From NCBI RefSeq assembly GCF_000379525.1, contig NZ_KB902397.1, forward strand, positions 8,479 to 72,478: a stretch of 64,000 bases of DNA. The letters are read 5' to 3'. The notes below the pieces were generated by a model that was not told the DNA's origin, searched no databases, and saw only the letters and a program-made list of their open reading frames with translations. Position numbers and translations under genes: made by a program. Within the stretch, counting starts at the first letter, position 1. Every line of letters starts with the position of its first letter. Shown in pieces: positions 35,558-44,408 of the stretch. Source of the stretch: Lamprocystis purpurea DSM 4197. Its GTDB lineage: Bacteria > Pseudomonadota > Gammaproteobacteria > Chromatiales > Chromatiaceae.

Positions 35558-35716
35558 ATGAAACAAAGTTTCAAAGACATCCTGGAGGCGATGGTGCGTG
35601 AGCGCATCGCGGCCGGGGAAGACCCGCTGGACCTCTTCGAAGACCTCAGCCGCGAGGCGAATCTGGTGTTCGGCCACTACAACCTGGAGTATGAACTCGG
35701 CCTGATGATGAAATGA
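35558..35716 (+). CDS. Small soluble protein (52 residues), unknown
   Basis: ATG at 35558 follows CCGGAG at 7 nt, a good ribosome site. The product MKQSFKDILEAMVRERIAAG, then EDPLDLFEDLSRE and NLEYELGLMMK, is amphipathic and acidic, probably helical. A longer frame from 35219 is open but its upstream part is arginine/serine-rich noise. I do not recognise the family. Confidence 0.5.
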   Translation: MKQSFKDILEAMVRERIAAGEDPLDLFEDLSREANLVFGHYNLEYELGLMMK

Positions 35717-35786
35717 CGGTCAGTAGCCGTTCACTGACAACCTGAGCAAGTCCAGTAGGGAACGTCTTTGCGTTTCCGTCGTTGTC

Positions 35787-36164
35787 GTTGTCGTTGTCGT
35801 AATCGAGGTGATGATACCCGCGATCGAAGCCTTTGACACGCTTGGCGGCTTTGCACCAGCAGTTCCAAATTTAGGTGGCCGCCGCCAACAGCGTGTCGGC
35901 AGCGAGGCCGATGGTGGATGCGCTGCGCTTATCCACCCTACGAAACCGGCTCCGTTGTAGGGTGGATAAGGCGCGCCGCTCGGTGGCAGGGACTCGGCAC
36001 GGCGGTCGCGCGCGCCGCATCCACCAGAGGTCGCGCGGTGCCGCCCAAATTTGGAATTGCTGGCTTTGCACACCCCGGCGACGGAGCGAATCGAATTCCG
36101 ATCGTCAGGGCTGCTCATGACAAAACTGCATCGCTTCTCCGATGACGATTACGACAACGACAAC
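35787..36164. repeat. Inverted repeat of GTTGTC units surrounding MITE copy 1
   Basis: GTTGTCGTTGTCGTAATCG (35787-35805) is repeated in inverted orientation at 36146-36164. The left arm extends a GTTGTC tandem track. The pair lies about 50-85 bp outside the 206-bp MITE, so the MITE seems to have landed in an older foldback. The rest of the 500-bp gap between the 52-residue gene and ppc holds no gene. Confidence 0.65.
35857..36062. mobile_element. 206-bp MITE, copy 1, with 9-bp target duplication
   Basis: The ends are CAGCAGTTCCAAATTT and AAATTTGGAATTGCTG. GCTTTGCAC flanks both sides (35848-35856 and 36063-36071), a perfect 9-bp target duplication. The interior holds paired GTGGAT...ATCCACC palindromes. 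Copies of identical length are at 56368-56573 and 59266-59471. No transposase is encoded; a 9-bp duplication would fit an IS903-, IS1- or IS10-like enzyme acting in trans. Confidence 0.9.
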
Positions 36165-36215
36165 GATTGTATTCGTTGTTCAGCTTATTCCTGATTCCTG
36201 ACTCGCCAGCAACGA

Positions 36216-39008
36216 TCATCCGGTATTGCGCATCCCCGCCGCAATGGCATTGATGGAGCGCAGCAGCGGGTCGAGCCACTCCTCGCGCTTGGTCTCGTCG
36301 GTCTCGCCGCGATAGCGGGCCAGGGCGGCGACCTGAATGTGGTTCAGGGGATCCAGGTAGAGGTTGCGACGCGACAGCGACTGCGCCAGTTCCGGCGTTT
36401 CCTCCATGAGCCCGCGCAGCCCGGCGACATTCAGCACCTGGGTGCGGGTGCGCTCGTATTCCGCCTCGATCAACCCGTAGATGACCTCGGCGCGTGGGCG
36501 ATCCTGGGCCAGGCGCAGGTACTCCCGTGCAATGTGCATCTCAGCCTTGAACAGGGCCATCTGGGTATTGGATAACAAGGCCCGGAAATAGGGCCACTCG
36601 TGATACATGCGCTGCAGCTTGGCGAGTCGCTGCACATCGCTGCCGCGCCAACGCTCCAAGGCCTGACCCACGCTGAACCAGGCCGGCAGGGTCAGGCGGG
36701 ACTGACCCCAGCCGAAGACCCAGGGAATGGCGCGGATGGATGACAGTGTCCGGTTGCCCGGCTTACGGTGGGATGGCCGTGAGCCGATGTTCAACAGGGC
36801 AATCGCATCGAGCGGGGTGCATTCATAGAAATAATCCATGAACCCCGGCGTGTCGTGCACCATCTTGCGATAGGCTTCCTCGCCGTAACGCGCGAGCTCG
36901 TCCATGATTCCCAAATAGTCGTTACGATCCTCCCTGAGCGGTTCGATCAGACACCGACTCGCCTTGATGAGCCCGCTGATCCCCATGATCAGCTCATAGC
37001 GGGCGGTCTCCGGATTGGCGTAGCGGTAGGACAGCACCTCGCCCTGCTCGGTGAATTTGATCTGACCATGCACCGTATCGACCGGCTGGGCCAGGATCGC
37101 CTCGTGGGTCGGGCCGCCGCCGCGGCCAACGGTGCCGCCGCGACCGTGAAAGATACGGCAGGACACCTGCCGGTCATCGGCCAGCGCGATCACCTTGCGC
37201 TGGGCATCGTAGAGACTCCAACTGGAGGACAGGATGCCGCCATCCTTACACGAATCCGAATAGCCGAGCATCACTTCCTGGCGATTACCGGACGCCTTGA
37301 GCAAGGCGCTATAGGTCGGATTGTCGAACAGGGTGGACATGACCCCCTGGATATGACCCAGATCCTCGATGGTCTCGAACAGCGGTGAAATCTGGATGTG
37401 ACAGAACCAGCCGTCGCGGTCGCGCCCGGCCAGTCCGGCGAGACGCGCCAGCAGCATGACCTCCATCACATGGCTGGCGGCGTGCGTCATGGAGATGACG
37501 TACTGGCCGAAGCAGCCGGCGCCGATCTCGGCGCGCATGCGCGCCATCACCTCGAAGGTCTCCAGCGTCTCGCGCGTCTCCGGGGTCAGTGTCGCCTTGT
37601 CGACGATGAAGGGGTGCGGGTGGGCAATCGCCTCGGCCAGGGCCATCAGGCGCTGCTCCTCGTCGAAGGCCTGGTAATAGGGTGCACCCGACTGGCGGGC
37701 GAAGAGTTCAGTCACCGCCTGGGTGTGACGGGTGGACTCCTGGCGGCAGTCCATGTGAACCAGGTGGAAACCGAAACCCTCGGCAAGCCGGATCAGGTCC
37801 TGCAAGGGACCGGCCGCGGCGTTCGCGTCACCGTGGTGAATCAGTGAGTCGCGGATGAGATAGAGGTCGGTGAGGAACTCCCGATCGCTGTTGTAGCCCG
37901 CCGGCAGGACTTCGTGGTGCGCACCGCGAATCCGCGCACGCACGCGCGCCAGATTGGCGGCGAGCCGATGCGCCATGATGGCGAGTTTGCGCCGATAGGG
38001 CTCGTTGACATGGCGGCGCAGACTCTCGCCCATGGTGTTGAGCCAGTAGTCCTCATCGGCGTCCAGGCTGTCCAGAAAGGCCGGCGAGGGCTGACACATA
38101 GGCACCGAGTGGCTGAGCATCCGCCGCAACCCCTCCACCCGCCGCTGGTATTCCTCAAGCACCAGTTCATGGTGCAGGCGCACCGCCAGTTCCGTGGTCT
38201 CGGGCTTGACGAACGGATTGCCGTCGCGGTCGCCGCCGATCCAGGATCCGAAGCGGATGAAGCTCGGTGCCCGGATCCCGCTGGCCGGCCCATAGGTGCG
38301 GCGGATCGCCTTCTCCAGATACCGGTAGAGCTCCGGCACCGCCTTGAACAGGGATTCGCGGAAATAATGCAGACCCTGGCTGACCTCATCGGTGACCTGG
38401 GGTTTGTGGACCCGCACCTCATCGGTCTTCCACAGAATCTGGATCTCGGTCAGGATCGCCTGGAGTTGCTCCTCCAGTTCCTCCTCGTTGAGCCGCTCGC
38501 GATGCAGCCCCTGGGCGATCAGGAAGATGCGCCGGAAGGTATCCATGACCGTGCGGCGCTTGGACTCGGTCGGGTGCGCCGTGAACACCGGCAGATAGAC
38601 CAGATGGTCGAGCAGACTCTGGAAGTTCTCCGCGCTCACCCCGTCGGCGTGCAGTTGACGCACGGTGTCATCGAGTGAGCCGATCCACAGCCGTTCGCCG
38701 GAGCTGATCCGATCCATGCGGTAGAGATAGGCGTTGAGTTCCTCCGCCGTATTCACCAGCCCGAAATAGATGGTGAAGGCGCGGATCACCTCAGACAGGG
38801 TTTGGGCGTCCAGCCCGTCGATACGCTTCATCAGCCGGTCGCGCACCGCCGCATCTTCCTGTTCGCGCAACTGCATGAAGCCGTCGCGCAAGCGCTCCAC
38901 GATCACCAGGACGCGCTTGCGGCTGTGCTCGCGCAGGACCTCGCCCAGCAGGGCCGTGAAAAGCTTGACGTCGCGCTCCAGCGCCTCGTCTTTGGTGAAC
39001 TGATTCAT
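36216..39008 (-). CDS. ppc: Phosphoenolpyruvate carboxylase
   Basis: This 930-residue enzyme makes oxaloacetate from PEP and bicarbonate, refilling the TCA cycle. All catalytic landmarks are present: VFTAHPTESKRRTV with the active His, VMLGYSDSCKDGGIL with the Lys, the mobile loop FHGRGGTVGRGGGPTHEA, and the C-terminal RNTG. Length is normal for bacterial Ppc. It is read alone, with about 100 bp before the divergent-free gap to the dsbB gene. Confidence 0.98.
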   Translation of the reverse strand: MNQFTKDEALERDVKLFTALLGEVLREHSRKRVLVIVERLRDGFMQLREQEDAAVRDRLMKRIDGLDAQTLSEVIRAFTIYFGLVNTAEELNAYLYRMDRISSGERLWIGSLDDTVRQLHADGVSAENFQSLLDHLVYLPVFTAHPTESKRRTVMDTFRRIFLIAQGLHRERLNEEELEEQLQAILTEIQILWKTDEVRVHKPQVTDEVSQGLHYFRESLFKAVPELYRYLEKAIRRTYGPASGIRAPSFIRFGSWIGGDRDGNPFVKPETTELAVRLHHELVLEEYQRRVEGLRRMLSHSVPMCQPSPAFLDSLDADEDYWLNTMGESLRRHVNEPYRRKLAIMAHRLAANLARVRARIRGAHHEVLPAGYNSDREFLTDLYLIRDSLIHHGDANAAAGPLQDLIRLAEGFGFHLVHMDCRQESTRHTQAVTELFARQSGAPYYQAFDEEQRLMALAEAIAHPHPFIVDKATLTPETRETLETFEVMARMRAEIGAGCFGQYVISMTHAASHVMEVMLLARLAGLAGRDRDGWFCHIQISPLFETIEDLGHIQGVMSTLFDNPTYSALLKASGNRQEVMLGYSDSCKDGGILSSSWSLYDAQRKVIALADDRQVSCRIFHGRGGTVGRGGGPTHEAILAQPVDTVHGQIKFTEQGEVLSYRYANPETARYELIMGISGLIKASRCLIEPLREDRNDYLGIMDELARYGEEAYRKMVHDTPGFMDYFYECTPLDAIALLNIGSRPSHRKPGNRTLSSIRAIPWVFGWGQSRLTLPAWFSVGQALERWRGSDVQRLAKLQRMYHEWPYFRALLSNTQMALFKAEMHIAREYLRLAQDRPRAEVIYGLIEAEYERTRTQVLNVAGLRGLMEETPELAQSLSRRNLYLDPLNHIQVAALARYRGETDETKREEWLDPLLRSINAIAAGMRNTG

Positions 39009-39111
39009 CGAGGGGGTCTGCCTGCGGCCGTTAGGGTTATTGCCTTTGCGGGCATTCTAACCCCTCAGCGGATCATCGTCGGATGAATCCGCTGTGGGGG
39101 TCACGATCGGC

Positions 39112-39687
39112 CTAGGGCGTGCGCGTCGACGGAGCCAGCCATTCGTAGTTCGTGGGATTGTCCGGGCAGAGACCAATCCCGCACTCGAGGGCGGTCGACA
39201 GGATATTGGCCAACACCATCAGGGTGAAGAGCACCAAGGCCAGCAAGCCCAGGCGCCCCGGGCCTGGCGACTGACCACCGGGGCGGTCGTCCGAGCGGCT
39301 GAAACCGCCGTCGAACAGCAGCAGGACGGCCGTGCCGACAATGATCAACCCGAACAGCAGCGCCGCCCAGCTATAGAAGTGCAGCCCCAGAAACGGCTCC
39401 CCGTAAGTCCCCGTGCCCGGCACGATATGCAGCAAGACCTGACGCAGGGCCACCGCACCGCCGGCCGCGGCGCCGAGGATCACCACGCCGTAATGGCTGG
39501 CTCGCGGCCCGCAGGCCAGATTCAGGGCCAAGCCAAAGCCGGCCAGCACAAAGCCCGCCCGTTGCAACAAACACAGCGGACAGGGCAGGTCGCCGTGGAT
39601 GACCTGATCCACAAAGGCAAACGCCAGCACGCCGACGATGGCGAGCAGACCGAGGGCATTCAGACGCAAAGACAGGGTCCGTAACAT
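39112..39687 (-). CDS. DsbB-like disulfide bond formation protein
   Basis: A 191-residue membrane protein with four to five helices. CPLCLLQR near residue 36 is the DsbB redox pair facing the periplasm. A second cysteine pair lies in the C-terminal ECGIGLCPDN rather than in the usual second periplasmic loop, which marks it as a divergent DsbB. It lies downstream of the DUF5993 and psiE genes on the same strand; DsbB-like and DUF5993 genes are frequent neighbours. Confidence 0.85.
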   Translation of the reverse strand: MLRTLSLRLNALGLLAIVGVLAFAFVDQVIHGDLPCPLCLLQRAGFVLAGFGLALNLACGPRASHYGVVILGAAAGGAVALRQVLLHIVPGTGTYGEPFLGLHFYSWAALLFGLIIVGTAVLLLFDGGFSRSDDRPGGQSPGPGRLGLLALVLFTLMVLANILSTALECGIGLCPDNPTNYEWLAPSTRTP

Positions 39688-39699
39688 GATCGATGGCCC

Positions 39700-39855
39700 C
39701 TAAAAGGCGAGCGGCAGCGGATCGGTGACGTGCAGGTGGAACAGCCACAGCACAGCCGCCAGCGCCAGGACCCAGGCGCCCAACGCCACACCGCGTTGGT
39801 GCAGGAACAACGCGCCCAGCCCAAGCGCGGCCAGCACGAACGGCAGCGCCATCAT
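39700..39855 (-). CDS. DUF5993 family small membrane protein (51 residues)
   Basis: MMALPFVLAALGLGALFLHQ followed by a second helix and the conserved end HVTDPLPLAF. Two hydrophobic helices fill the 51 residues. The family is small, of unknown function and typically encoded next to a DsbB homologue, as here. The start overlaps the psiE stop by ATGA and the dsbB-like gene follows 12 nt after its stop, so psiE-DUF5993-dsbB is an operon. Confidence 0.8.
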   Translation of the reverse strand: MMALPFVLAALGLGALFLHQRGVALGAWVLALAAVLWLFHLHVTDPLPLAF

Positions 39856-40271
39856 CGGTGCGTCTCCGTCATATCCTGCCGCTTGACCAGGTAATAGCCG
39901 CCGATCAGTGTGCCGAGCAGGGCCGCGATCCCCAGCATTTCCAGGGCGCCGGTCGTTTCCTTGTCCAGGATCACGACTTTACGGGTCAGCGCCGTGATGG
40001 CAATCAGCAACATCATCTCCACGTGCACCGATTTATCCTTCATGTACATGTAGATACTGGACATGAGTTCGATCGCGATCAGCACCATGAGGAACATGCC
40101 GAAGATCTCGAACAACTCGTTCAAACCCATCAACAGGCCATGCGGACTGGTCATATCGATATAGAGGAGAAAGCCGAGCTCCCCCACGGCAATCATGGCC
40201 ACAGCCGCAATCAGGATCAGCAAGACTGCCGCAAGGAATTTCTCGAACGCGTGGAAAAGGTCATCCAACAT
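39852..40271 (-). CDS. psiE: PsiE family (phosphate-starvation-inducible) membrane protein
   Basis: A 139-residue protein with four predicted transmembrane helices. The central MYMKDKSVHVEMMLLIAITA and the following ALTRKVVILDKE are typical of the PsiE family. PsiE is induced by phosphate starvation in E. coli; its activity is unknown. First gene of a probable three-gene operon. It starts 21 nt after the stop of the large repeat protein, so it may even belong to a longer transcript. Confidence 0.88.
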   Translation of the reverse strand: MLDDLFHAFEKFLAAVLLILIAAVAMIAVGELGFLLYIDMTSPHGLLMGLNELFEIFGMFLMVLIAIELMSSIYMYMKDKSVHVEMMLLIAITALTRKVVILDKETTGALEMLGIAALLGTLIGGYYLVKRQDMTETHR

Positions 40272-40291
40272 GGCCTATCTCCGCGCTGACC

Positions 40292-42301
40292 TTAGGCGTG
40301 GGCGGCACGCCGCCGGGCGCGCCTGACGATCACCGCGGCCTCGGCCGCCGGGGCCGACTGCGCCAGCGCATCCAGTTCCTGTTTGGCCCAGGCGCGGTCG
40401 CCGAACAGATCGACGATCGACTCCGCCCACTCCACCCGGTCGGCAGACTGACTCAGACGCGCCTTGAGTCCGGCATAGACCGCGCGGTTCTGCTCCTGAT
40501 CGACCCCGTCCGCACGGAGCCGGCCAGCGAGTTGACGGGCCGCAGCGGCAGAGACGCAGCACGCTGCCGCCTTCGCGACCAGGTCGCGCGCCGACGCCTC
40601 CAACCCCAGATCGCGGGCGACGCGTGCCAGTTCGGCGAATTGGAAGTGACCGGCGGCCTGCCCCGCGGCTTGTTCCAGCACCGCCGCGGCGCCCGCGGTG
40701 TCACCCAGCAAGCGCCCGCGCACGGCGGCAAGTTTCGTCAGGTCATAGACGCCGGCCGCGGCGCCCAACTGCCGTGCGAAACCGTCCAGCAGGTCGGCGA
40801 CCAGAGCGCGCGACCGCTCGCGGTCCGGCAGGAGTTCAACCGCGGACTCGGCCACCGCGCTCACCCCCGCGAACCCTTGAATCCGTTCACCCGCATCTTT
40901 CAGCAGGCGCTCGGCCCAGGCGCTGTCGCCGAGATGGCGGCTCACGCCCTCCACCAATTTACGGGCCTTGGAGAAGTCCCAGCCCTCCTCCTCGAGGCGC
41001 TGCTGCGCATCCGCCAACAGCTTTTGCGCGTAGAAGCGGTCTTCCAACTCGGCCATTACGGCGTCCGCCAGCTTCAGCGTCTTGACCGCCGAATCGGCAC
41101 TCTTCTCCCGCTCCTGGAAGAGCGCGTACTTCTCCTGGTTGGCTTCACGCCGGGCGAGCTTTTCCTCCACCTGGGCGACCCAGTCAGGCATCCCGGAAAA
41201 ATGTTCCTTGACCGCCGCCACCACGTTCTTCATCTCCCCGACGGAGGACACCTGTTCCTCGGCCTTGCCGAGCAGTCCCCTGGCCAGATCCTGATCCCCG
41301 ATGGTGACGACCGCGCGGCGGGCAAGATCCAGGTAATCCGGCGTCCCGGCGGCAACGGCCGCGGCGCGCTCCACGATTTCCCGACCGAACCCCTGGTCGC
41401 CGATCCGCGTGTCGACCGCCTCCAGCAGCTTGGTGTACTGACCCAGATCGCTCATGGCGGCCATCGCCTTGCGGTAAATGGCGGCAGCCGCGGCCTGATC
41501 ACCGAGTTGGTCGACCAGATTGGCGGCCACTGCCATCAGGTCATTGGGCTGGGTCAGCCGCTCGGCGGCGCGACCGTAGACGGCGGCGGCATACCCCTTG
41601 TCGCCGGTGTCCTTGAGCACCGCCTCGGCGAGCTTGATGCGCTCGGCAGCGGAGGCGAGCTTTTCCTCGGCCTTGGCGTAAAAACGTTTACCCAGCTCGG
41701 GGTCACCCACCTGGGAAGCGATGAATCCACCCAGTTCCAGCAGTTGGTTCTTATCGTTGACCTCGGGCAGTGCCTTGGCAAAGGCCGCGGCCGCCTGCGC
41801 CCGATCACCCAACAGATCCCAGTAGCCGCGGGCCAGATCCAGGTGCTCTTCACCACTCATCGCGAACTCGGCAGCCTGCTCCATCAGTTCGGCAACCTTG
41901 GCCTGATCGCCGCAGATCTCCTTGAAACCGCCGGCCAGGTCAGCGAAGTCCTTAGGGAACTGGCAGTCGGTCTCCGCGTCCTCCAACACCTTGCGAGCGG
42001 CGGCCGGATCGGCGAAAACATCGATAAAGCCTGTGGCATAGGCCACGGTGTCCGCCATGCCGTCCAGATGGCGGGCGGCCTTCTTGTAGAGATCCAGAGC
42101 CGCGGCGGCCTCGCCCTGGGCCTTGAGGGTCGCCGCCAGATCCAGAAAGTCGGCGAGCCCCTTAGCCTGGGCCTGCGCCTTCTCGATCAGGGCCTTGGCA
42201 TAGCCCGCGTCGACCACGGCGGCCTCCCGCGCCAGGGCCGCGAAGTCGGCGACAGTCTTACAGGATGCCGTGCGGGCCTCAAAGTCTGCGATCGTCGACA
42301 T
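40292..42301 (-). CDS. Large all-helical repeat protein (669 residues), unknown function
   Basis: The start at 42301 follows TGGGGGAG; the frame upstream is not coding-like. The protein has no signal peptide or membrane helix. It consists of about 17 tandem units of roughly 32-38 residues with a loose pattern: L-D-L-A, then a variable stretch, then (L/I)GD, then A-x-x-(L/Y)-x-x-(K/R)-A (for example GYWDLLGDRAQAAAAFAKAL). This resembles TPR or Sel1-like alpha-solenoids that bind other proteins. Rich in Ala, Glu and Lys. I do not recognise the family, and no partner is obvious. Confidence 0.75.
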   Translation of the reverse strand: MSTIADFEARTASCKTVADFAALAREAAVVDAGYAKALIEKAQAQAKGLADFLDLAATLKAQGEAAAALDLYKKAARHLDGMADTVAYATGFIDVFADPAAARKVLEDAETDCQFPKDFADLAGGFKEICGDQAKVAELMEQAAEFAMSGEEHLDLARGYWDLLGDRAQAAAAFAKALPEVNDKNQLLELGGFIASQVGDPELGKRFYAKAEEKLASAAERIKLAEAVLKDTGDKGYAAAVYGRAAERLTQPNDLMAVAANLVDQLGDQAAAAAIYRKAMAAMSDLGQYTKLLEAVDTRIGDQGFGREIVERAAAVAAGTPDYLDLARRAVVTIGDQDLARGLLGKAEEQVSSVGEMKNVVAAVKEHFSGMPDWVAQVEEKLARREANQEKYALFQEREKSADSAVKTLKLADAVMAELEDRFYAQKLLADAQQRLEEEGWDFSKARKLVEGVSRHLGDSAWAERLLKDAGERIQGFAGVSAVAESAVELLPDRERSRALVADLLDGFARQLGAAAGVYDLTKLAAVRGRLLGDTAGAAAVLEQAAGQAAGHFQFAELARVARDLGLEASARDLVAKAAACCVSAAAARQLAGRLRADGVDQEQNRAVYAGLKARLSQSADRVEWAESIVDLFGDRAWAKQELDALAQSAPAAEAAVIVRRARRRAAHA

Positions 42302-42588
42302 GCTGGAACTCCCCCATGGTAAACAGATGTTTGCGCGGCGCACCCCGAGATCTGGCGGGGCTGCGTCATGACCAGCCGCCAGTCTAAAGGCAATCGGACC
42401 GGGGCGCACGGGAGTCCACACGGAATCCTTCGCAAGGACACCCGACAAGCCGCACTCAGCAAGACCCGCGGCAGCCTCGCATGGTTCAATCAGTCCGGTG
42501 CTAGGAACCCTGAAAGTCGTCCCCAATTCTGCGACATTCCGCGCAATGACCGCCCGATCCCGATGGCCGACCGCCCCCGGAGCCCGCC
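42302..42588. other. Gene-free 287-bp gap between divergent genes
   Basis: The gap separates the helical-repeat gene (leftward) from the Lon-N gene (rightward). It should hold both promoters. I see no convincing sigma-70 pair, terminator or repeat in it. Confidence 0.4.
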
Positions 42589-43251
42589 ATGAGCCGCAGC
42601 CCGTTTTTCCCGAAATTTGCCGATCTGCCCGTCGAGATTCCGATTTTCCCCCTACCCGGCGCGGTGGTGATGCCGGGCGTTCAACTCCCGCTGAATCTCT
42701 TCGAACCGCGCTACCTGAATATGGTGACCGACGCGCTCGCTGAGGCGCACGTGATCGGCATGGTCCAGCCGACCAGCGAGACCTTGCTGGACGAGGTCCC
42801 GGAGATTCACCACATCGGCTGTGCCGGCCGCATCACCTCTTACAGCGAGACGCCGGACGGGCGCATCGTGCTGGTCCTGACCGGCATGTGCCGCTTCCAG
42901 GTACGGTCCGAGGTGGAGGGACGCCACGGCTATCGGCGGGTTTCCGCGGATTGGGAGCGTTTCGCCGCGGATTATCACGAGGAAACCGTGACGCTCACCG
43001 ACCGCAACGGATTTCTTGGGTCACTCAAAGCCTACTGCACCCTGCGCGGGGTCGAGGTGCCCTGGGATGATGTGCAGAAAATGGCCGACGCCGATCTGGT
43101 CAACCTGCTCTGCGCCCACCTGCCGCTGAGCCCGGAAGACAAACAGGCGCTGATCGAAACCATCCCGACCGACGAACGCGCCCGACTGATGCGCGGCCTG
43201 ATGGACATGGCCTCGGTCGCCAGCATGGACGTGGCGGAGCATCGGCACTGA
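42589..43251 (+). CDS. Lon N-terminal (PUA-like) domain protein
   Basis: A 220-residue protein made only of the Lon substrate-binding domain: IPIFPLPGAVVMPGVQLPLN and LFEPRYLNMV at the start, then a helical C-terminal part ending near LSPEDKQALIETIPTDERA. There is no ATPase or protease domain. Stand-alone Lon-N proteins are widespread in proteobacteria; their job is unclear, perhaps ligand or substrate recognition. It precedes the IscA-like and SufE genes in the same direction, with a short gap. Confidence 0.9.
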   Translation: MSRSPFFPKFADLPVEIPIFPLPGAVVMPGVQLPLNLFEPRYLNMVTDALAEAHVIGMVQPTSETLLDEVPEIHHIGCAGRITSYSETPDGRIVLVLTGMCRFQVRSEVEGRHGYRRVSADWERFAADYHEETVTLTDRNGFLGSLKAYCTLRGVEVPWDDVQKMADADLVNLLCAHLPLSPEDKQALIETIPTDERARLMRGLMDMASVASMDVAEHRH

Positions 43252-43323
43252 GGCGATCTTGAAATGGCGCACCCTCAGGGCTATCTGGGGACCCATGAGT
43301 CGGTTTTGACAGAGGTTTACCAG

Positions 43324-43650
43324 ATGGCAGTCACACTCACCGAAGCGGCCGCCCGTCATGTGGCCGGTATGCTCGATAAACGCGGGCATGGTCTCGGCCT
43401 GCGTGTCGGCACCAGGAAAAGCGGATGCACGGGCTACGCCTACGATGTCGATTACGCCGACGCCGTGGATGATCAGGACCAAATCTTCGAAAGCCATGGG
43501 GTCAAGGTAGTGGTCGACGCGGCCAGCCTGACACGGATCGATGGCATGGAGATCGACTTTGTACGGTCCAGCCTGCTCAATCAAGGCTTCGAGTTCCGCA
43601 ACCCACAGGTCAAGAACACCTGCGGCTGCGGCGAATCGTTCAGCGTCTGA
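43324..43650 (+). CDS. Iron-sulfur cluster assembly protein, IscA/SufA family
   Basis: A 108-residue A-type carrier. MAVTLTEAAARHVAGML starts the protein. The three cluster-binding cysteines are visible in KSGCTGYAY and NTCGCGESF. It carries Fe-S clusters or iron to target proteins. I start at 43324 because the family begins there and AGAGG lies upstream; the frame extends 20 codons further back. It is followed after about 40 nt by sufE, a natural partner. Confidence 0.92.
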   Translation: MAVTLTEAAARHVAGMLDKRGHGLGLRVGTRKSGCTGYAYDVDYADAVDDQDQIFESHGVKVVVDAASLTRIDGMEIDFVRSSLLNQGFEFRNPQVKNTCGCGESFSV

Positions 43651-43691
43651 CCGCGTACTTCCGCTCCCGCATCAACCGACAGGATTTCCGC

Positions 43692-44111
43692 ATGATCAGT
43701 GACGAGATCAAGGCCGTCATCGAAGACTTCGACCTGCTCGGTGACTGGGACCAGCGCTACCAGTACCTGGTGGAGATCGGGGAGCGTCTGCCGGCCATGC
43801 CGGCCGCCGACAAGACCGAAGAGAACTGGGTCAGGGAGTGCATGAGCACGGTCCACCTGGCGGTCCATCCCGACACGAGCGCGCCGCCCAAGCTCCACTA
43901 CACCGGAGACTGCGACACGGCGATCATCAAGGGCGTGGTGGCGATCCTGGTGACCTTGTTTTCAGGCAAGACCGCCGCGGAAATCGAGGAAACCGACGTG
44001 GATGCGCTCTTTGAAGGGCTGCACTTGGAGGAACATCTGAGCCCCAACCGACACGTTGGCGTCTATGCCATCGTCGAGAAGATGCGGCGTCAGGCGCGGC
44101 CTTTTGCGTGA
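43692..44111 (+). CDS. sufE: Cysteine desulfuration protein SufE
   Basis: This 139-residue protein accepts persulfide sulfur from the cysteine desulfurase SufS and passes it to the Fe-S scaffold. The conserved EENWVRECMSTVHL contains the acceptor Cys, and DLLGDWDQRYQYLVEIGERL is the typical N-terminus. Length is normal. The desulfurase and scaffold genes are not in this window. Confidence 0.95.
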   Translation: MISDEIKAVIEDFDLLGDWDQRYQYLVEIGERLPAMPAADKTEENWVRECMSTVHLAVHPDTSAPPKLHYTGDCDTAIIKGVVAILVTLFSGKTAAEIEETDVDALFEGLHLEEHLSPNRHVGVYAIVEKMRRQARPFA

Positions 44112-44136
44112 ACAGCGGACAGCGCAGTTGGTCCTG

Positions 44137-44312
44137 GATCATCCTAAATTCGGCAATTGCTCACACAAAGGCACAAAGAACACAAAGAAAAACAAATCGC
44201 TGAAATCGTCGGGCCGATCACCGTACGGTTGATCTGCTGATCGAACCTATCGCGTTGACTCCCTTTGTGATCTTAGTGTCTTTGTGTGAGAACTGCTTTT
44301 TCTAGGATCATC
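44137..44312. mobile_element. 176-bp foldback element (MITE-like)
   Basis: The ends are GATCATCCTA (44137-44146) and TAGGATCATC (44303-44312). Longer imperfect arms run inward: CTCACACAAAGGCACAAAG on the left and the complement of CTTAGTGTCTTTGTGTGAG on the right. The whole element can fold on itself. No obvious target duplication and no gene. It sits directly before the propeller gene and supplies a false upstream ATG. Confidence 0.6.
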
Positions 44313-44408
44313 GGTCCGATCGCAGATGCGGCTGCCAGTCACTGCGAAGCGCCGGGATGGCGCTTCTACGCGCACTGGCCGCTTCGCGGTGAGCGTAAGT
44401 ACCTGACC

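Noticed and set aside
44286-44408. N-terminal extension of the propeller protein
   Set aside because: The ATG lies in the foldback element and the translated residues precede the signal peptide without any family character.
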